DNA of 64,000 nt from an uncultured bacterium (GTDB lineage Bacteria; Actinomycetota; Coriobacteriia; Coriobacteriales; Eggerthellaceae). Made by a program: the position numbers and the translations under genes. Of this stretch, positions 55,863 through 64,000 are shown in pieces; the stretch's first letter is position 1; every line of letters begins with the position of its first letter. The notes under the pieces are model-generated. The model searched no databases and was not told the origin of the DNA. It saw nothing but the letters and a program-made list of their open reading frames with translations. The stretch covers positions 15,780 to 79,779 of the forward strand of contig CALADF010000033.1 of assembly GCA_937890835.1 (NCBI GenBank), given 5' to 3'.

Positions 55863-57449
55863 TTATGCGAGGTATAAGAGATATTCCATCATAATACGGG
55901 CGCGGGTGTTGGCATCGTCGAGGTCGAATCCGAAGCGTTCTTGAAGCTTTTCTATGCGGTATAGCAGTGTGCTGCGTTGCATGCAGAGCTCCTGACGCGT
56001 TGCGCTCACTTTACGCTCGTTCTTCAAGAAAAAGTACAAAATTTTTAAATCGCTTGTGTTGTGCTGCTCGTCGTAGCGAGCTATTCGGTGAATGATGCCG
56101 TTTTGCGCGCAGTGTCCAATGAGATAGTTGCTTAGCCGTGCCGTTTCTGCCACATACGAAGCGAAGCAGTCTCGAAAGCGAGAGATGGGGGATCCAGCCT
56201 TGTCTTTTTCAAAGGAAAGCGCGATGGAGGGGTTTGGATTCGTGACTATCCTTATGGCGTTTCGCGTTTGCTCGAATGCGAATGCGAGCCCTTCTATATT
56301 ATCGAAAGGTTCCGAAACTCCTATTGTGCATGAGTGCGCGTTTGCATAGGTTCTTAACCGAGCCTCGTGCTTTTCGGGAAAGTCAACGTTTGCGCTCAAA
56401 GCTAAAACGTATGTACTATTGATACCTACATGATATTCTGGAAACGTTTGTTTCACGTGGTCAGCGTAATAATTGAACAGCTGATTCTCGCATGAGCTTC
56501 CAGTAAAAAGGAAGGCCAACAGCAAGAAATCCCCCCTCCTTTCAAGGCCGACGCTCTCTAGGCGTTGCGTCAGGTCACGATCTTGGATGGGTCGGTGGGC
56601 AATGAGGTCACCGAAAAGACGCGATGGTTCACTAGCTACGTGGAACCGTTCGTTCCAGTCTCTCTTCACGCAATAATCGATGTGTTCAAGGAGAAGCTGA
56701 AAAGCGTCAACCAGCGCTGGGGAGGGATCTACGTTGTTGCATTGCATGACTGCGTGAAGAAAATAGCTGCCCTTCATGCGGAACACGTAATCGATTGTCG
56801 GGTGTGCCGTGATGCCAGTTGGTTTTATCTTAATTCGATTTTGCGTTTCCCATTCTCTTACGACGCCGTTTTTCCTGAACCTCTCAATGACCTCTGAAGG
56901 ATGGTATCCGAGGCGCACGAACTCCTGCGATACTGGATCATCGCTGGGGATGCTCTGCGTGTAGGCAAGTAGTCTGAACTCTGAGTTCGAGATGGAAATA
57001 AAATTGCCCAGAATGCGCTCGCTGCAGTTGAGCAAACTTTGATAGGTTCCGCCCTGCAGAAGCACTGTTTTCATTTGCTGAACCCATGAATTGATGGTGA
57101 AAAAAAGCTTCTGCAACCGCACAAGTATTTCGGTCGGTTTTTTATTGGAATGGCAAAACACGATGTGGCTATGGGGGGCATTGCAGGTGTCGAAAGGGTC
57201 CTCTTTTCGTAAGACGCATAGGCACCAAGCATCAGTCTGATCAATCATGAAGGACGCGACCTCGTCGGGACCTCCGCAGTATAACGTGTCAGGCGTAGCG
57301 GGTGTCTGTAGAAGGTTGAGCTCGCCGTCTGAGGTGGATGTCATGTTGTCGAGCAGACCGACGTGGGAGAAGCGCTTGGAGCGGTCTGGCGATATGAATT
57401 CAAGGCTGCAATCGTTCAAATAGCTAGCAATCATATTGATGGTCACCAT
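55863..57449 (-). CDS. PucR/CdaR-family transcriptional regulator
   Basis: 528 residues. The C-terminal PucR helix-turn-helix (HTH_30) reads LKILYFFLKNERKVSATRQELCMQRSTLLYRIEKL, given here in part: NERKVSATRQEL, RSTLLYRIEKLQERFGFDL. The centre has a GGDEF-like (CdaR) fold region. The N-terminal 250 residues are probably a ligand-sensing domain with several Cys. It is divergent from the corrinoid methyltransferase operon and very likely controls it. Base composition is low-GC like the operon. Confidence 0.85.
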   Translation of the reverse strand: MVTINMIASYLNDCSLEFISPDRSKRFSHVGLLDNMTSTSDGELNLLQTPATPDTLYCGGPDEVASFMIDQTDAWCLCVLRKEDPFDTCNAPHSHIVFCHSNKKPTEILVRLQKLFFTINSWVQQMKTVLLQGGTYQSLLNCSERILGNFISISNSEFRLLAYTQSIPSDDPVSQEFVRLGYHPSEVIERFRKNGVVREWETQNRIKIKPTGITAHPTIDYVFRMKGSYFLHAVMQCNNVDPSPALVDAFQLLLEHIDYCVKRDWNERFHVASEPSRLFGDLIAHRPIQDRDLTQRLESVGLERRGDFLLLAFLFTGSSCENQLFNYYADHVKQTFPEYHVGINSTYVLALSANVDFPEKHEARLRTYANAHSCTIGVSEPFDNIEGLAFAFEQTRNAIRIVTNPNPSIALSFEKDKAGSPISRFRDCFASYVAETARLSNYLIGHCAQNGIIHRIARYDEQHNTSDLKILYFFLKNERKVSATRQELCMQRSTLLYRIEKLQERFGFDLDDANTRARIMMEYLLYLA

Positions 57450-57459
57450 AAAGGAGCCT

Positions 57460-57540
57460 CTTCAAGTAATATGCTAATAATAACTAAATAATACGAATAA
57501 TTGGTTAATTTTACCATATCTTCCTTTAATCAGTCTTTCT
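57460..57540. promoter_or_regulatory. AT-rich divergent promoter region
   Basis: The 147-base gap between the PucR gene and the methyltransferase operon is strongly AT-rich, with an imperfect palindrome aattggttaatt near 57500. Promoters for both directions and a PucR operator are expected here. Confidence 0.5.
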
Positions 57541-57596
57541 AGAATGGCGGCGTCGTGATCAGCGACGGCGATGGATCGTCCGAGGAAGGAGAGGGT

Positions 57597-58588
57597 ATGC
57601 TGACTCTGCGCGAAAACCTCCTCGAGTGTATTAGAGGAGGAAGTCCAGACCGCTACGTAAATCAGTTCGAAGCTTTTTCTCCGATGATTCCTGGCAACCC
57701 GCTTCTCAACCCTGCATTGAATAGCGACGGACTAATGATTGATGAGTGGGGGCTGCTTTTAGAGTCATTGATAATCAACCAGGCTTCTTTCCCGTGCATG
57801 ACGCTGAACACATCGTGTGCACCGACGTTACGGAGTGGCGTAGCCAGGTCACTCCGCCGGGGGATGTTGACAACCCGGCACTTTGGGAATCAGCCGTGAA
57901 GGCGGCGGGGGAGGTTGATCGGCGCGAGAAGTTTGTAACGTGCGCAATGATACCAGGCGTTTTCGAGAGAGTGCACCATCTTCACGAGATTACGGAGACC
58001 ATGGTGGATCTCTACGATGAACCTGGGGCCATGCATGAGCTTATCGACTGTGTCGTCGATTGGGAGATGCGTCTTGCCGAAGCCATTTGCAAGTACGTGA
58101 AGCCAGACGCCATCTTTCACCATGACGACTGGGGTACCCAAACCTCTACGTTCATAGCGCCCGCCATGTTCGAGGAGTTTCTTCTCGAGCCGTACAAAAA
58201 GGTATATGGGTATTACAAGAGCCATGGCGTGGAGCTTATCGTTCATCACTCCGACAGTTTCGGGGAGACGCTGGTTCCTTATATGGTGGAAATGGGAATC
58301 GATATCTGGCAAGGAACGCTGCGCTCATCTAACGACATTCCCCGACTCGTTGAGCAATATAAGGGCAAGATCGCTTTCATGGGCGGTATCGAATCGCAGG
58401 TTATTGACAAGCCCAACTGGACAAAAGAGGAGGTGCGGGCGGGGGTGGATGCGGCCTTTGATGCCATAAGTTGCAAGACGGGTTTCATCCCGTGCCTTAC
58501 AGCTGGTGCTGAGGTCGGTGGATATCCAGGCGTTTACGAGTACGTTGGCGAACTGATCAACGAGCGCTCGAAGCGCGATTTCTCGTAG
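57597..58588 (+). pseudogene. UroD-family corrinoid methyltransferase, frameshifted in a G tract
   Basis: Starting at the ATG at 57597 behind aggaaggagaggg, the first 50 codons read MLTLRENLLECIRGGS to LMIDEWG. At the tggggg (G5, 57748-57752) the homologous frame continues one base later: AAFRVIDNQPGFFPV and on to 58588. One inserted G would restore a 330-residue UroD-family protein, matching the neighbour at 58666 in length and layout (FHHDDWGTQ versus FQDDWGTQ). The His-x-Cys zinc motif is replaced by HHSDS. This is either a real frameshift, a phase-variable tract or a sequencing error. A restart from the GTG at 57746 would give a truncated protein. Confidence 0.75.
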
Positions 58589-58665
58589 CCCTTCGACGTT
58601 CGTGCGTTTTCGGTAGAAGATAACGACAAGAAACGGGAGTAGCAGAGAAAGGGAGGAGAGGCTCC

Positions 58666-59736
58666 GTGGGAAAAATAACCGAGCGTGAGAACTTTTTTCG
58701 GATGATGCGACGGGAGAAGCCGGAATTCATGCCGCATCAGCCGAGTTTGCTGCAAATGGTGCTTCCAAGCGCTATTGGTGATCGTGCACCAGGCTGCGGT
58801 ACGGGTTATGACTGGTTCGGCGTCCATTGGACCGAAGACCCCGATATGCCAATGATGCCCATGGTTACGCCAGGTGTTGAACCAGTGCTTGAGGATATTG
58901 AGGATTGGGAGGAGGCCGTTAAGTGGCCTGATCTTGATGCTATCAACTGGGAAGAGTGCGCAAGGAGGGATGTGCCAGCGAAGGATCCCTCGAAAGTCCT
59001 GTGCGCTATGATGGTATCGGGCCCATTTGAGAGACTCCATGACCTCATGGGTTTTGAGGGGGCTTTGTGTGCTCTGGTAACCAATCCCGAGGAATGCGAG
59101 GCATTCTTTTCGAAGTTGTGTGACTTCAAAATTGAGCAAATCAAGCGGCTGAAAAAATACTACGACATTGACATGGTTCATTTTCAGGACGACTGGGGAA
59201 CTCAGAACGATCTTATGTTCCAGCCCGAAGTGTGGCGTAAGCTTATCAGGCCGCATGTGAAGCGCGTGGTGGATGCAGCGCATGAGATTGGTGTGCTTTT
59301 CGACCAGCATAGCTGTGGCAAAATAGATCGAATTGTGGATGAAGTTATCGGTATGGGCATTGATGTTCTCGATCCCGTTCAGCCAGTTAATGATATTCCG
59401 CACTGGATCGAAAAATACAAGGATGAGGTCATCTTTATGGGCGCCCTTGACGCGCAGAACGTTATCGACGATCCCAATGCCACTGACGAAACCATAATGG
59501 CTGAGGTAAAGCAGAAGATTGATTTGTTCGGCAAAGCGGGAGCTTACTACATTCCCTTCGCCGTGTCGCTCACCCCTAACGTAATGAAGGCTCTTGATGA
59601 CTGCTTTATCTACGGGCGTTCGTTTTATGGCAACGAGTATGTCGATGACATAGAAGTTTTTAAGAAGGATATGGCGCTTCGCGCGGACGAGCCTATGAAG
59701 GTGGGAACGGTGCCAGGCGCCGATATGAACCAATGA
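58666..59736 (+). CDS. UroD-family corrinoid-dependent methyltransferase (MT1-like)
   Basis: 356 residues from the GTG at 58666 behind ggaggagag. It is a TIM-barrel UroD/MtaA-superfamily protein: VHFQDDWGTQND, FDQHSCGKID and DVLDPVQPVNDI. It has His-x-Cys but no obvious third Cys ligand. By position before a corrinoid protein it should transfer a methyl group from a substrate to the cobalt (MT1 role). Methoxylated aromatics are a likely donor given the Mo enzymes nearby (inference). The UroD porphyrin function is unlikely. Confidence 0.85.
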   Translation: MGKITERENFFRMMRREKPEFMPHQPSLLQMVLPSAIGDRAPGCGTGYDWFGVHWTEDPDMPMMPMVTPGVEPVLEDIEDWEEAVKWPDLDAINWEECARRDVPAKDPSKVLCAMMVSGPFERLHDLMGFEGALCALVTNPEECEAFFSKLCDFKIEQIKRLKKYYDIDMVHFQDDWGTQNDLMFQPEVWRKLIRPHVKRVVDAAHEIGVLFDQHSCGKIDRIVDEVIGMGIDVLDPVQPVNDIPHWIEKYKDEVIFMGALDAQNVIDDPNATDETIMAEVKQKIDLFGKAGAYYIPFAVSLTPNVMKALDDCFIYGRSFYGNEYVDDIEVFKKDMALRADEPMKVGTVPGADMNQ

Positions 59737-59832
59737 TCACGATGGTTCGCCAGCAATATCGTTGGGGAGCGTTCTGAATAGAGCAAGATTCCCTGCAGAA
59801 AAACCAATGATAAGCTACCGTTGGAGGAAGCA

Positions 59833-60468
59833 ATGAGCATTTACGACGACATATCCAGTGCTGTTCAGCGTGGTAAAAAGAAAGAAGTCAAGCCTTTGGT
59901 TCAGCAGGCTCTTAGTGAAGGGTACCTAGCGACCGATATCCTCAACCTAGGTCTAGTGCCAGCTATGTCGATCATCGGTGAAAAATTTAGTGCAGGCGAG
60001 GTGTTTGTGCCCGAGATGCTGGTGGCGGCTCGGGCGATGGCGGCAGGCACCGAGGTCCTTAAGCCTCACCTTGCCGAAGCGGGTGCCGAGCCAAAGGGCA
60101 AAGCCGTTATAGGTACCGTAAAGGGCGATATGCATGATATCGGAAAGAACCTCGTTCGCATGATGATAGAGTCCAAAGGCTTCGACGTTACCGACCTGGG
60201 CGTTGATGTGGCTCCTGAGCAGTTCGTTTCTTTTCTGCAGGAACACGATGACATCGACATAGTATGCTGTTCGGCTCTTCTGACTACAACCATGCCTGAA
60301 ATTGCAGCGACCGTTAAGGCAATTGAGGAGGCGGGCTTGCGAGACGAGGTCAAGATCATGGTTGGCGGCGCTCCTGTTACACAGGCCTATGCTGATGAAA
60401 TCGGAGCCGATGCGTACACCCCTGATGCTGGCGCGGCGGCCGTCAAGGCATGCGAACTCGTCTCCTAG
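59833..60468 (+). CDS. Corrinoid (B12-binding) methyltransferase protein
   Basis: 211 residues from the ATG at 59833 behind ttggaggaag. The N-terminal helical cap (B12-binding_2) spans residues 1-88. The Rossmann domain has the cobalamin signature D99-x-H101-x-x-G104 (GDMHDIGKNL), with His101 as lower axial ligand. It is the carrier of the methyl group between MT1 and MT2. No RamA-type reductive activase is in the window. Confidence 0.95.
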   Translation: MSIYDDISSAVQRGKKKEVKPLVQQALSEGYLATDILNLGLVPAMSIIGEKFSAGEVFVPEMLVAARAMAAGTEVLKPHLAEAGAEPKGKAVIGTVKGDMHDIGKNLVRMMIESKGFDVTDLGVDVAPEQFVSFLQEHDDIDIVCCSALLTTTMPEIAATVKAIEEAGLRDEVKIMVGGAPVTQAYADEIGADAYTPDAGAAAVKACELVS

Positions 60469-60535
60469 GTCTTAATGTCGGCCTGCAGAGCGTTGAGCTT
60501 TTTGCGTATTGGTTGTCACGAAGGAGCGTATCACG

Positions 60536-61546
60536 GTGGATATGGGCAAATGGATGACAGACGTCATTGCGGCTGACAGGAAGAGGGCTATTCCGATATT
60601 GTCCTTTCCTGCCATCCAGAAGATGGGTGTTACCGTTGCGGAGTTGATTGGAAGTGCCGAGATTCAGGCTGAAGCGATGAAGGTTGCGGCCGATTGCGTT
60701 GATGCTGGTGCGAGCGTGTCGTTCATGGATCTGTCCGTGGAGGCCGAGGCGTTTGGTTCGAAGATCGTTGTCTCGGATGACGAAGTGCCCACGGTCATTG
60801 GCGCAATAATCGACGAGGATGCCGATCCCGAAGATGTGTCCGTTCCGAAAGTTGGCGACGGGCGTACGGGCCTTTGCGTTGATGCCGTCAGAAGAGCTGT
60901 TTCGATGATTGAGGATCGGCCCGTTCTTGCTGGCGCCATCGGTCCTTTCTCCCTTGCAGGTCGTCTCATGGACGTGAATGAGGTGATGGTGCTCTGCTAT
61001 GAGGAGCCCGAGCTTGTTCATGCCGTGCTTGACAAAGCCGCCAAGTTTATTATCGAGTATGTTGAAGCCTTCAAGGGAGTAGGTGCTAACGGTGTGATTT
61101 TGGCTGAACCGCTGGCGGGTTTGCTTCCCCCCGATTTCCTTGCCGAGTTTTCGACCCCTTATGTCAAACGCGTTGTCGAGGCTGTGCAGGATGATTCCTT
61201 TATCGTGGTGTATCACAATTGCGGCAGCTCAGTCGTGAAGTCCGCCGAGGCTGTGATCGCTACTGGGGCCGCTGGTTTTCACTTTGGGAATGCTGTCAAT
61301 ATGTCGGATATCGTGCCGCTCATTCCTGCCGACTGTTTGGTCATGGGTAATGTTGATCCTGCGGGAGAGATTAAGAATGGTACGCCGGAGTCTGTGCGTG
61401 CGAAAACGCTCGAAGTTATGGAGTCCTGCTGCGGGTTTCCGAATTTCGTCATTTCCACCGGCTGTGATATCCCCCCGATGGCACCTTGGGAAAATATAGA
61501 AGCTTTTTTTGCTGCCGTTGATGAGTTTTACCAAAAGCGCAATTAG
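60536..61546 (+). CDS. MtaA/CmuA-type methylcobamide methyltransferase (MT2-like)
   Basis: 336 residues from the GTG at 60536 (aaggag 9 bases upstream). It contains the complete zinc motif H227-x-C229 and C310 (HNCG and STGCDIPP), and GNVDPAGEIKNGTPE as in MtaA. MtaA-type enzymes move methyl groups from a corrinoid protein to a thiol. Bacteria normally lack coenzyme M, so the acceptor here is unknown, perhaps a different thiol. It closes the corrinoid operon. Confidence 0.88.
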   Translation: MDMGKWMTDVIAADRKRAIPILSFPAIQKMGVTVAELIGSAEIQAEAMKVAADCVDAGASVSFMDLSVEAEAFGSKIVVSDDEVPTVIGAIIDEDADPEDVSVPKVGDGRTGLCVDAVRRAVSMIEDRPVLAGAIGPFSLAGRLMDVNEVMVLCYEEPELVHAVLDKAAKFIIEYVEAFKGVGANGVILAEPLAGLLPPDFLAEFSTPYVKRVVEAVQDDSFIVVYHNCGSSVVKSAEAVIATGAAGFHFGNAVNMSDIVPLIPADCLVMGNVDPAGEIKNGTPESVRAKTLEVMESCCGFPNFVISTGCDIPPMAPWENIEAFFAAVDEFYQKRN

Positions 61547-61674
61547 CCGTAATGAGGAAGGGGAAGGCAACGCTTCCTATAGACGGGAGAAGGTGCCGTT
61601 TCTCGCAACGCGTGCTGCCGATCTGATGTCAGGGGCAGGATAGACGAGGTGTGTAAGCTTTACCTCAGCTTGGT

Positions 61675-61709
61675 CAAGTGCCAGGTGCTTAGCCCGCTCC
61701 TGGCACTTG
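61675..61709 (+). terminator. Hairpin downstream of the corrinoid operon
   Basis: 11-bp arms caagtgccagg/cctggcacttg, 128 bases after the MT2 stop. It lacks a strong T tract. Confidence 0.5.
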
Positions 61710-62105
61710 ATTGCTGTTGCGTGCAAGTGTTAAGCAAGAGGTGCGATGTGGCTTGGTTCAGGAAGCTAGGATTTTCTCCTCCGTTTGCCGAGCTTGTCGC
61801 TAAACCGTTTGAAAAGCATCTTGCCCTGGTCTTGCCCCGATTTTCAGTATCTGTTAGGGCTTTTCTATCTAAGTGTTACGGGTTGACGAAATAGTGATTA
61901 TTCCAGTCGCTCTTCCGGGCACTTTCCTTTAACTCAGACAGACTATTGATCGCGTTGTGCGGGTTTCTGATGGGCCCTTCCTTGCGTTGTGGTCGCGGTT
62001 CGCGCGGCTTGCTAAAAGTCTTCCTTTCGTTGATATAGGCATCGAGTCATTTTTCATTCTAGGGATTCTTTACTAATACTCGATTTGCAAAAAAACGACC
62101 ATATT
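61710..62105. other. Gene-poor stretch before the repressor operon
   Basis: No gene is supported; the one short frame at 61649-61894 has no ribosome binding site and unusual composition. An inverted repeat atcgagt/actcgat (62041-62047 and 62078-62084) is a candidate repressor operator. Confidence 0.4.
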
Positions 62106-62134
62106 TTAATGATTTTTTTCACGTGAACTATAAT
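62106..62134 (+). promoter_or_regulatory. Promoter of the XRE/S24 - Abi operon
   Basis: Perfect TATAAT at 62129-62134 with a ttaatg -35-like element 17 bases upstream. The transcript would start near 62141, which rules out the GTG at 62123 as the start codon. Confidence 0.6.
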
Positions 62135-62170
62135 CAAAAAAATAACCGTAAATCAATTAGTGGTGATTGC

Positions 62171-62827
62171 ATGTTGCGTGAGCTGAAAAACATTAGAAAA
62201 GCCCATGGCGTTTCCCAGGTTGAAGCGGCTGATCGGTTTGGTGTTCCTTTGAGCACGTATAGAAATTGGGAGCAATGCAAGAACATGCCCCGAGATAGTT
62301 CGGCGATTAAGGAGATGGCGGAATATTTCTGCGTTTCTTTGGAGGCGTTGCTTGGGTACGATATCGCGGAGTCTCGCTCCTCATTGGTCGATCAAGATAT
62401 CTTTATGTTTGGGTACGTGCCGTTGGTTGACGAGATGTTGGCTGGCGAGCCTGTGCAGTCGCAGCGGGTTGATGAGAGCATGCCCGTACCGAGCGAGGTC
62501 TTGAGTCGCCATCCGCATGCGTTTTTGCTCAGGGTGACCGGCAACAGCGTTAATCGTAAGATACCGAAGGGATATTATGCATTGGTTGATCCCGACGAAA
62601 GGGAAATAAGCGAACGCGGTTTGTATGCGATATGCGTCAGCGGAGTCGGCGTGACGATAAGGCACGTGAAAAAGCTGGACAACGGCTATGAACTTGCACC
62701 AGAAAGCTACGACCCGACCTGTTTGTCGATCGTCCTGGACTACAACGATCCCACAGATGCGAAGAAGGGCGTTACGGTCGTCGGTAGGGTTGTGTACGCT
62801 GTGATGCCGTTCGATTACGAGGTGTAG
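62171..62827 (+). CDS. XRE-family repressor with S24 (LexA/CI-like) peptidase domain
   Basis: 218 residues from the ATG at 62171. The helix-turn-helix is HGVSQVEAADRFGVPLSTYRNW (in part: VSQVEAADRFGV). The S24 domain has an Ala-Gly cleavage site (EMLAGEPV), the Ser in VTGNSVNRK and a Lys in IRHVKK. Such repressors are cleaved after DNA damage (RecA-assisted) and then released from DNA. It lies 10 bases before the Abi gene, so it probably controls it. The low GC suggests acquired DNA. Confidence 0.85.
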   Translation: MLRELKNIRKAHGVSQVEAADRFGVPLSTYRNWEQCKNMPRDSSAIKEMAEYFCVSLEALLGYDIAESRSSLVDQDIFMFGYVPLVDEMLAGEPVQSQRVDESMPVPSEVLSRHPHAFLLRVTGNSVNRKIPKGYYALVDPDEREISERGLYAICVSGVGVTIRHVKKLDNGYELAPESYDPTCLSIVLDYNDPTDAKKGVTVVGRVVYAVMPFDYEV

Positions 62828-62837
62828 GTGGTGCTTG

Positions 62838-63836
62838 ATGTCGAAAGATGGTATAGTGCAGGACAACAGAGCCGAGGGTTTCCGCAGCGACGCGTGTGTA
62901 AAGCCCTCGGCCGTTTCTGCTTCTGCCGCCTTTCGCTCGATGGGGGAACCGCCTGATCCCATGACGATCGATCGAATGGTCTCAATGGCCAAGGAACAGG
63001 GCCTGTCTGATGCTGAGACGGATGCGGCGAGGTTCCTTTTCGGCAGAATTGGTTACCAGCACTTGTCTGGTTATATTTCGCTTGTGGCGCGCAATGATAT
63101 CGGGGTTCCTACCACGCTGGGATCGGTATGGGGTTTTATGTGCCTCGATAGGGAGTTCCAAGCGATTCTCATGGAATCTATCGGCTACTTTGAGCTTCAG
63201 CTCAGGACTCAGTATTCCATTGAAATGACGAGCCGATACGGTGCTTTTGCCCACAGGAACTCGAAACTGTTTAAAGATTCGGGCAGATACGGGGGTTTCC
63301 TCTATGAGTATCGATCGATCTTGAAAGCTTGCGCAATGCGTTTGGGGTCTCAGCAGGAGAGAGCCATATCAAGATATTCGGATATGCCGTTATGGATGGC
63401 GGTCGAGGAGATGCCTCTCGGTATGGTTTCGAAGCTGTATAAAAACACGAGAAGTAAGGCGGTGCGAAATGCGATCGCCGCTTCATTCGGGGTCGACAAG
63501 GATCTTCTTACGAGTTGGATGACTTCTTTGACGTTCGTTAGAAACAGGTGTGCTCATCACGGTCAGCTGCTGGGCCTTCAGCTTCCTGTGATGCCTCGGA
63601 AGATAGAGTGCGTCAGTGCTGATAATGGGAATCCATTCTATATTGCGCTCGTTTTGATGCGCCTTATGGGGCCGAGTGTAGACTTTGATGATGGATCGCT
63701 ATCACCCCGTGAAAGATTGTCCACTGAGCTTTTCACGAGGCTTCCGAGATATGATGATTTACTTGCGGTTGCTGGTGTACCGCACGACTGGAAGATGCTT
63801 ATGGAGGGGCCGAGCGTATCGGGTGTAGGAATATAA
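62838..63836 (+). CDS. Abi-family (Abi_2, AbiD/F-like) HEPN-motif protein
   Basis: 332 residues from the ATG at 62838 (taggtggtg upstream). The Abi_2 signatures are YQHLSGYISLV, a middle block with ESIGYFELQLRTQYS, and the HEPN RNase motif RNRCAH (R-N-x3-H) in VRNRCAHHGQL. HEPN proteins of this type cleave RNA to stop phage infection. Together with the S24 repressor it forms a two-gene defence unit, switched on by damage or phage signals (inference). Confidence 0.85.
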   Translation: MSKDGIVQDNRAEGFRSDACVKPSAVSASAAFRSMGEPPDPMTIDRMVSMAKEQGLSDAETDAARFLFGRIGYQHLSGYISLVARNDIGVPTTLGSVWGFMCLDREFQAILMESIGYFELQLRTQYSIEMTSRYGAFAHRNSKLFKDSGRYGGFLYEYRSILKACAMRLGSQQERAISRYSDMPLWMAVEEMPLGMVSKLYKNTRSKAVRNAIAASFGVDKDLLTSWMTSLTFVRNRCAHHGQLLGLQLPVMPRKIECVSADNGNPFYIALVLMRLMGPSVDFDDGSLSPRERLSTELFTRLPRYDDLLAVAGVPHDWKMLMEGPSVSGVGI

Positions 63837-64000
63837 TTCTGGAAGAATAGCATCGCAGAGCGTTTCTGCATCCCCTCGTTTGCGGGCATGCCCGCTTGAC
63901 GGCGTGTGACCTCCCGGTTCGAGTCCCCCCCGCAAGGCAAAAGGCTGGCATATAGGCAAAAAAGTGTGTCTGCTACCTAGTCGATGGCGTATGGGTACGG
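63837..64000. other. Window end, no gene seen
   Basis: No reading frame with a ribosome binding site is seen. A T-loop-like ggttcgagtcc occurs at 63914-63924 but its flanks do not pair, so it is not called as a tRNA. Confidence 0.4.

Noticed and set aside
58666..59736. True uroporphyrinogen decarboxylase (haem synthesis)
   Set aside because: Three family copies with a corrinoid protein in one operon and MtaA-type motifs point to corrinoid methyl transfer; no haem genes are near.
61649..61894. 81-codon frame after the corrinoid operon
   Set aside because: Cys-rich random-looking translation over a hairpin, no ribosome binding site.
63905..63950. Possible tRNA or att site (ggttcgagtcc)
   Set aside because: The bases flanking the T-loop-like motif do not pair and no cloverleaf can be drawn.

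Overview
The window looks like a chromosomal segment of an anaerobic, high-GC actinobacterium of the class Coriobacteriia, most likely family Eggerthellaceae (the group of Eggerthella, Gordonibacter and Slackia). This is inferred from several DMSO-reductase-family molybdenum (or tungsten) enzymes without Tat signals, a LuxR regulator with a multi-spanning membrane N-terminus, a Tad pilus locus, an FeoA/FeoA/FeoB/DtxR iron locus and a FtsB-like protein with a long N-terminal extension. No ribosomal marker is present, so the genus is not fixed.

Layout. (a) 0.1-4.3 kb: a small zinc-ribbon gene, then an operon for a molybdopterin enzyme and a ferredoxin-like partner in which nearly all iron-sulfur cysteines are replaced, then two small unknown genes. 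(b) 4.6-13.5 kb: a BspA-type leucine-rich-repeat protein, a VWA-domain protein and a MoxR-type AAA ATPase fused to a SAM methyltransferase, followed on the other strand by two tandem DUF262 proteins. (c) 13.6-18.1 kb: a TetR regulator and a folding-factor cluster (trigger factor, SlyD-type FKBP, trigger-factor-C-like protein). (d) 18.1-21.7 kb: a hairpin-dense intergenic region, an aromatic-acid-type MFS transporter with a long structured leader, tRNA-Val(UAC) and an IS3-family remnant. (e) 21.7-32.1 kb: a Tad pilus operon (CpaB, TadZ, TadA, TadB, TadC, Flp pilin, pilin-like and TadE/TadG-like proteins, DUF192, zinc ribbon). (f) 32.1-42 kb: ModE-like regulator, threonine synthase, SGNH hydrolase, ferrous iron uptake locus, FtsB-like protein and Ppx/GppA phosphatase. 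(g) 42-61.5 kb: an island of visibly lower GC. Ten leftward genes encode three molybdopterin enzymes, two 2x[4Fe-4S] partners, two MFS transporters, an FKBP, a zinc ribbon and a LuxR sensor. A PucR regulator is divergent from a corrinoid methyltransferase operon (two UroD-family methyltransferases, the first frameshifted, a corrinoid protein and an MtaA-like methyltransferase). (h) 62-63.8 kb: an XRE/S24 repressor and a HEPN-motif Abi protein, a small defence operon.

Working model (inference). The organism takes up small, probably aromatic, molecules through MFS carriers. Corrinoid methyltransferases could remove methyl groups and Mo enzymes related to catechol dehydroxylases and acetylene hydratase could remove or move hydroxyl groups. 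Substrate-specific regulators (LuxR, PucR) would switch the genes on, and ModE-, FKBP- and MoxR/VWA-type factors may support cofactor supply and enzyme maturation. The most unusual items are the iron-sulfur-less Mo enzyme pair at 672-3364 and the AAA-methyltransferase fusion at 8532-10865.
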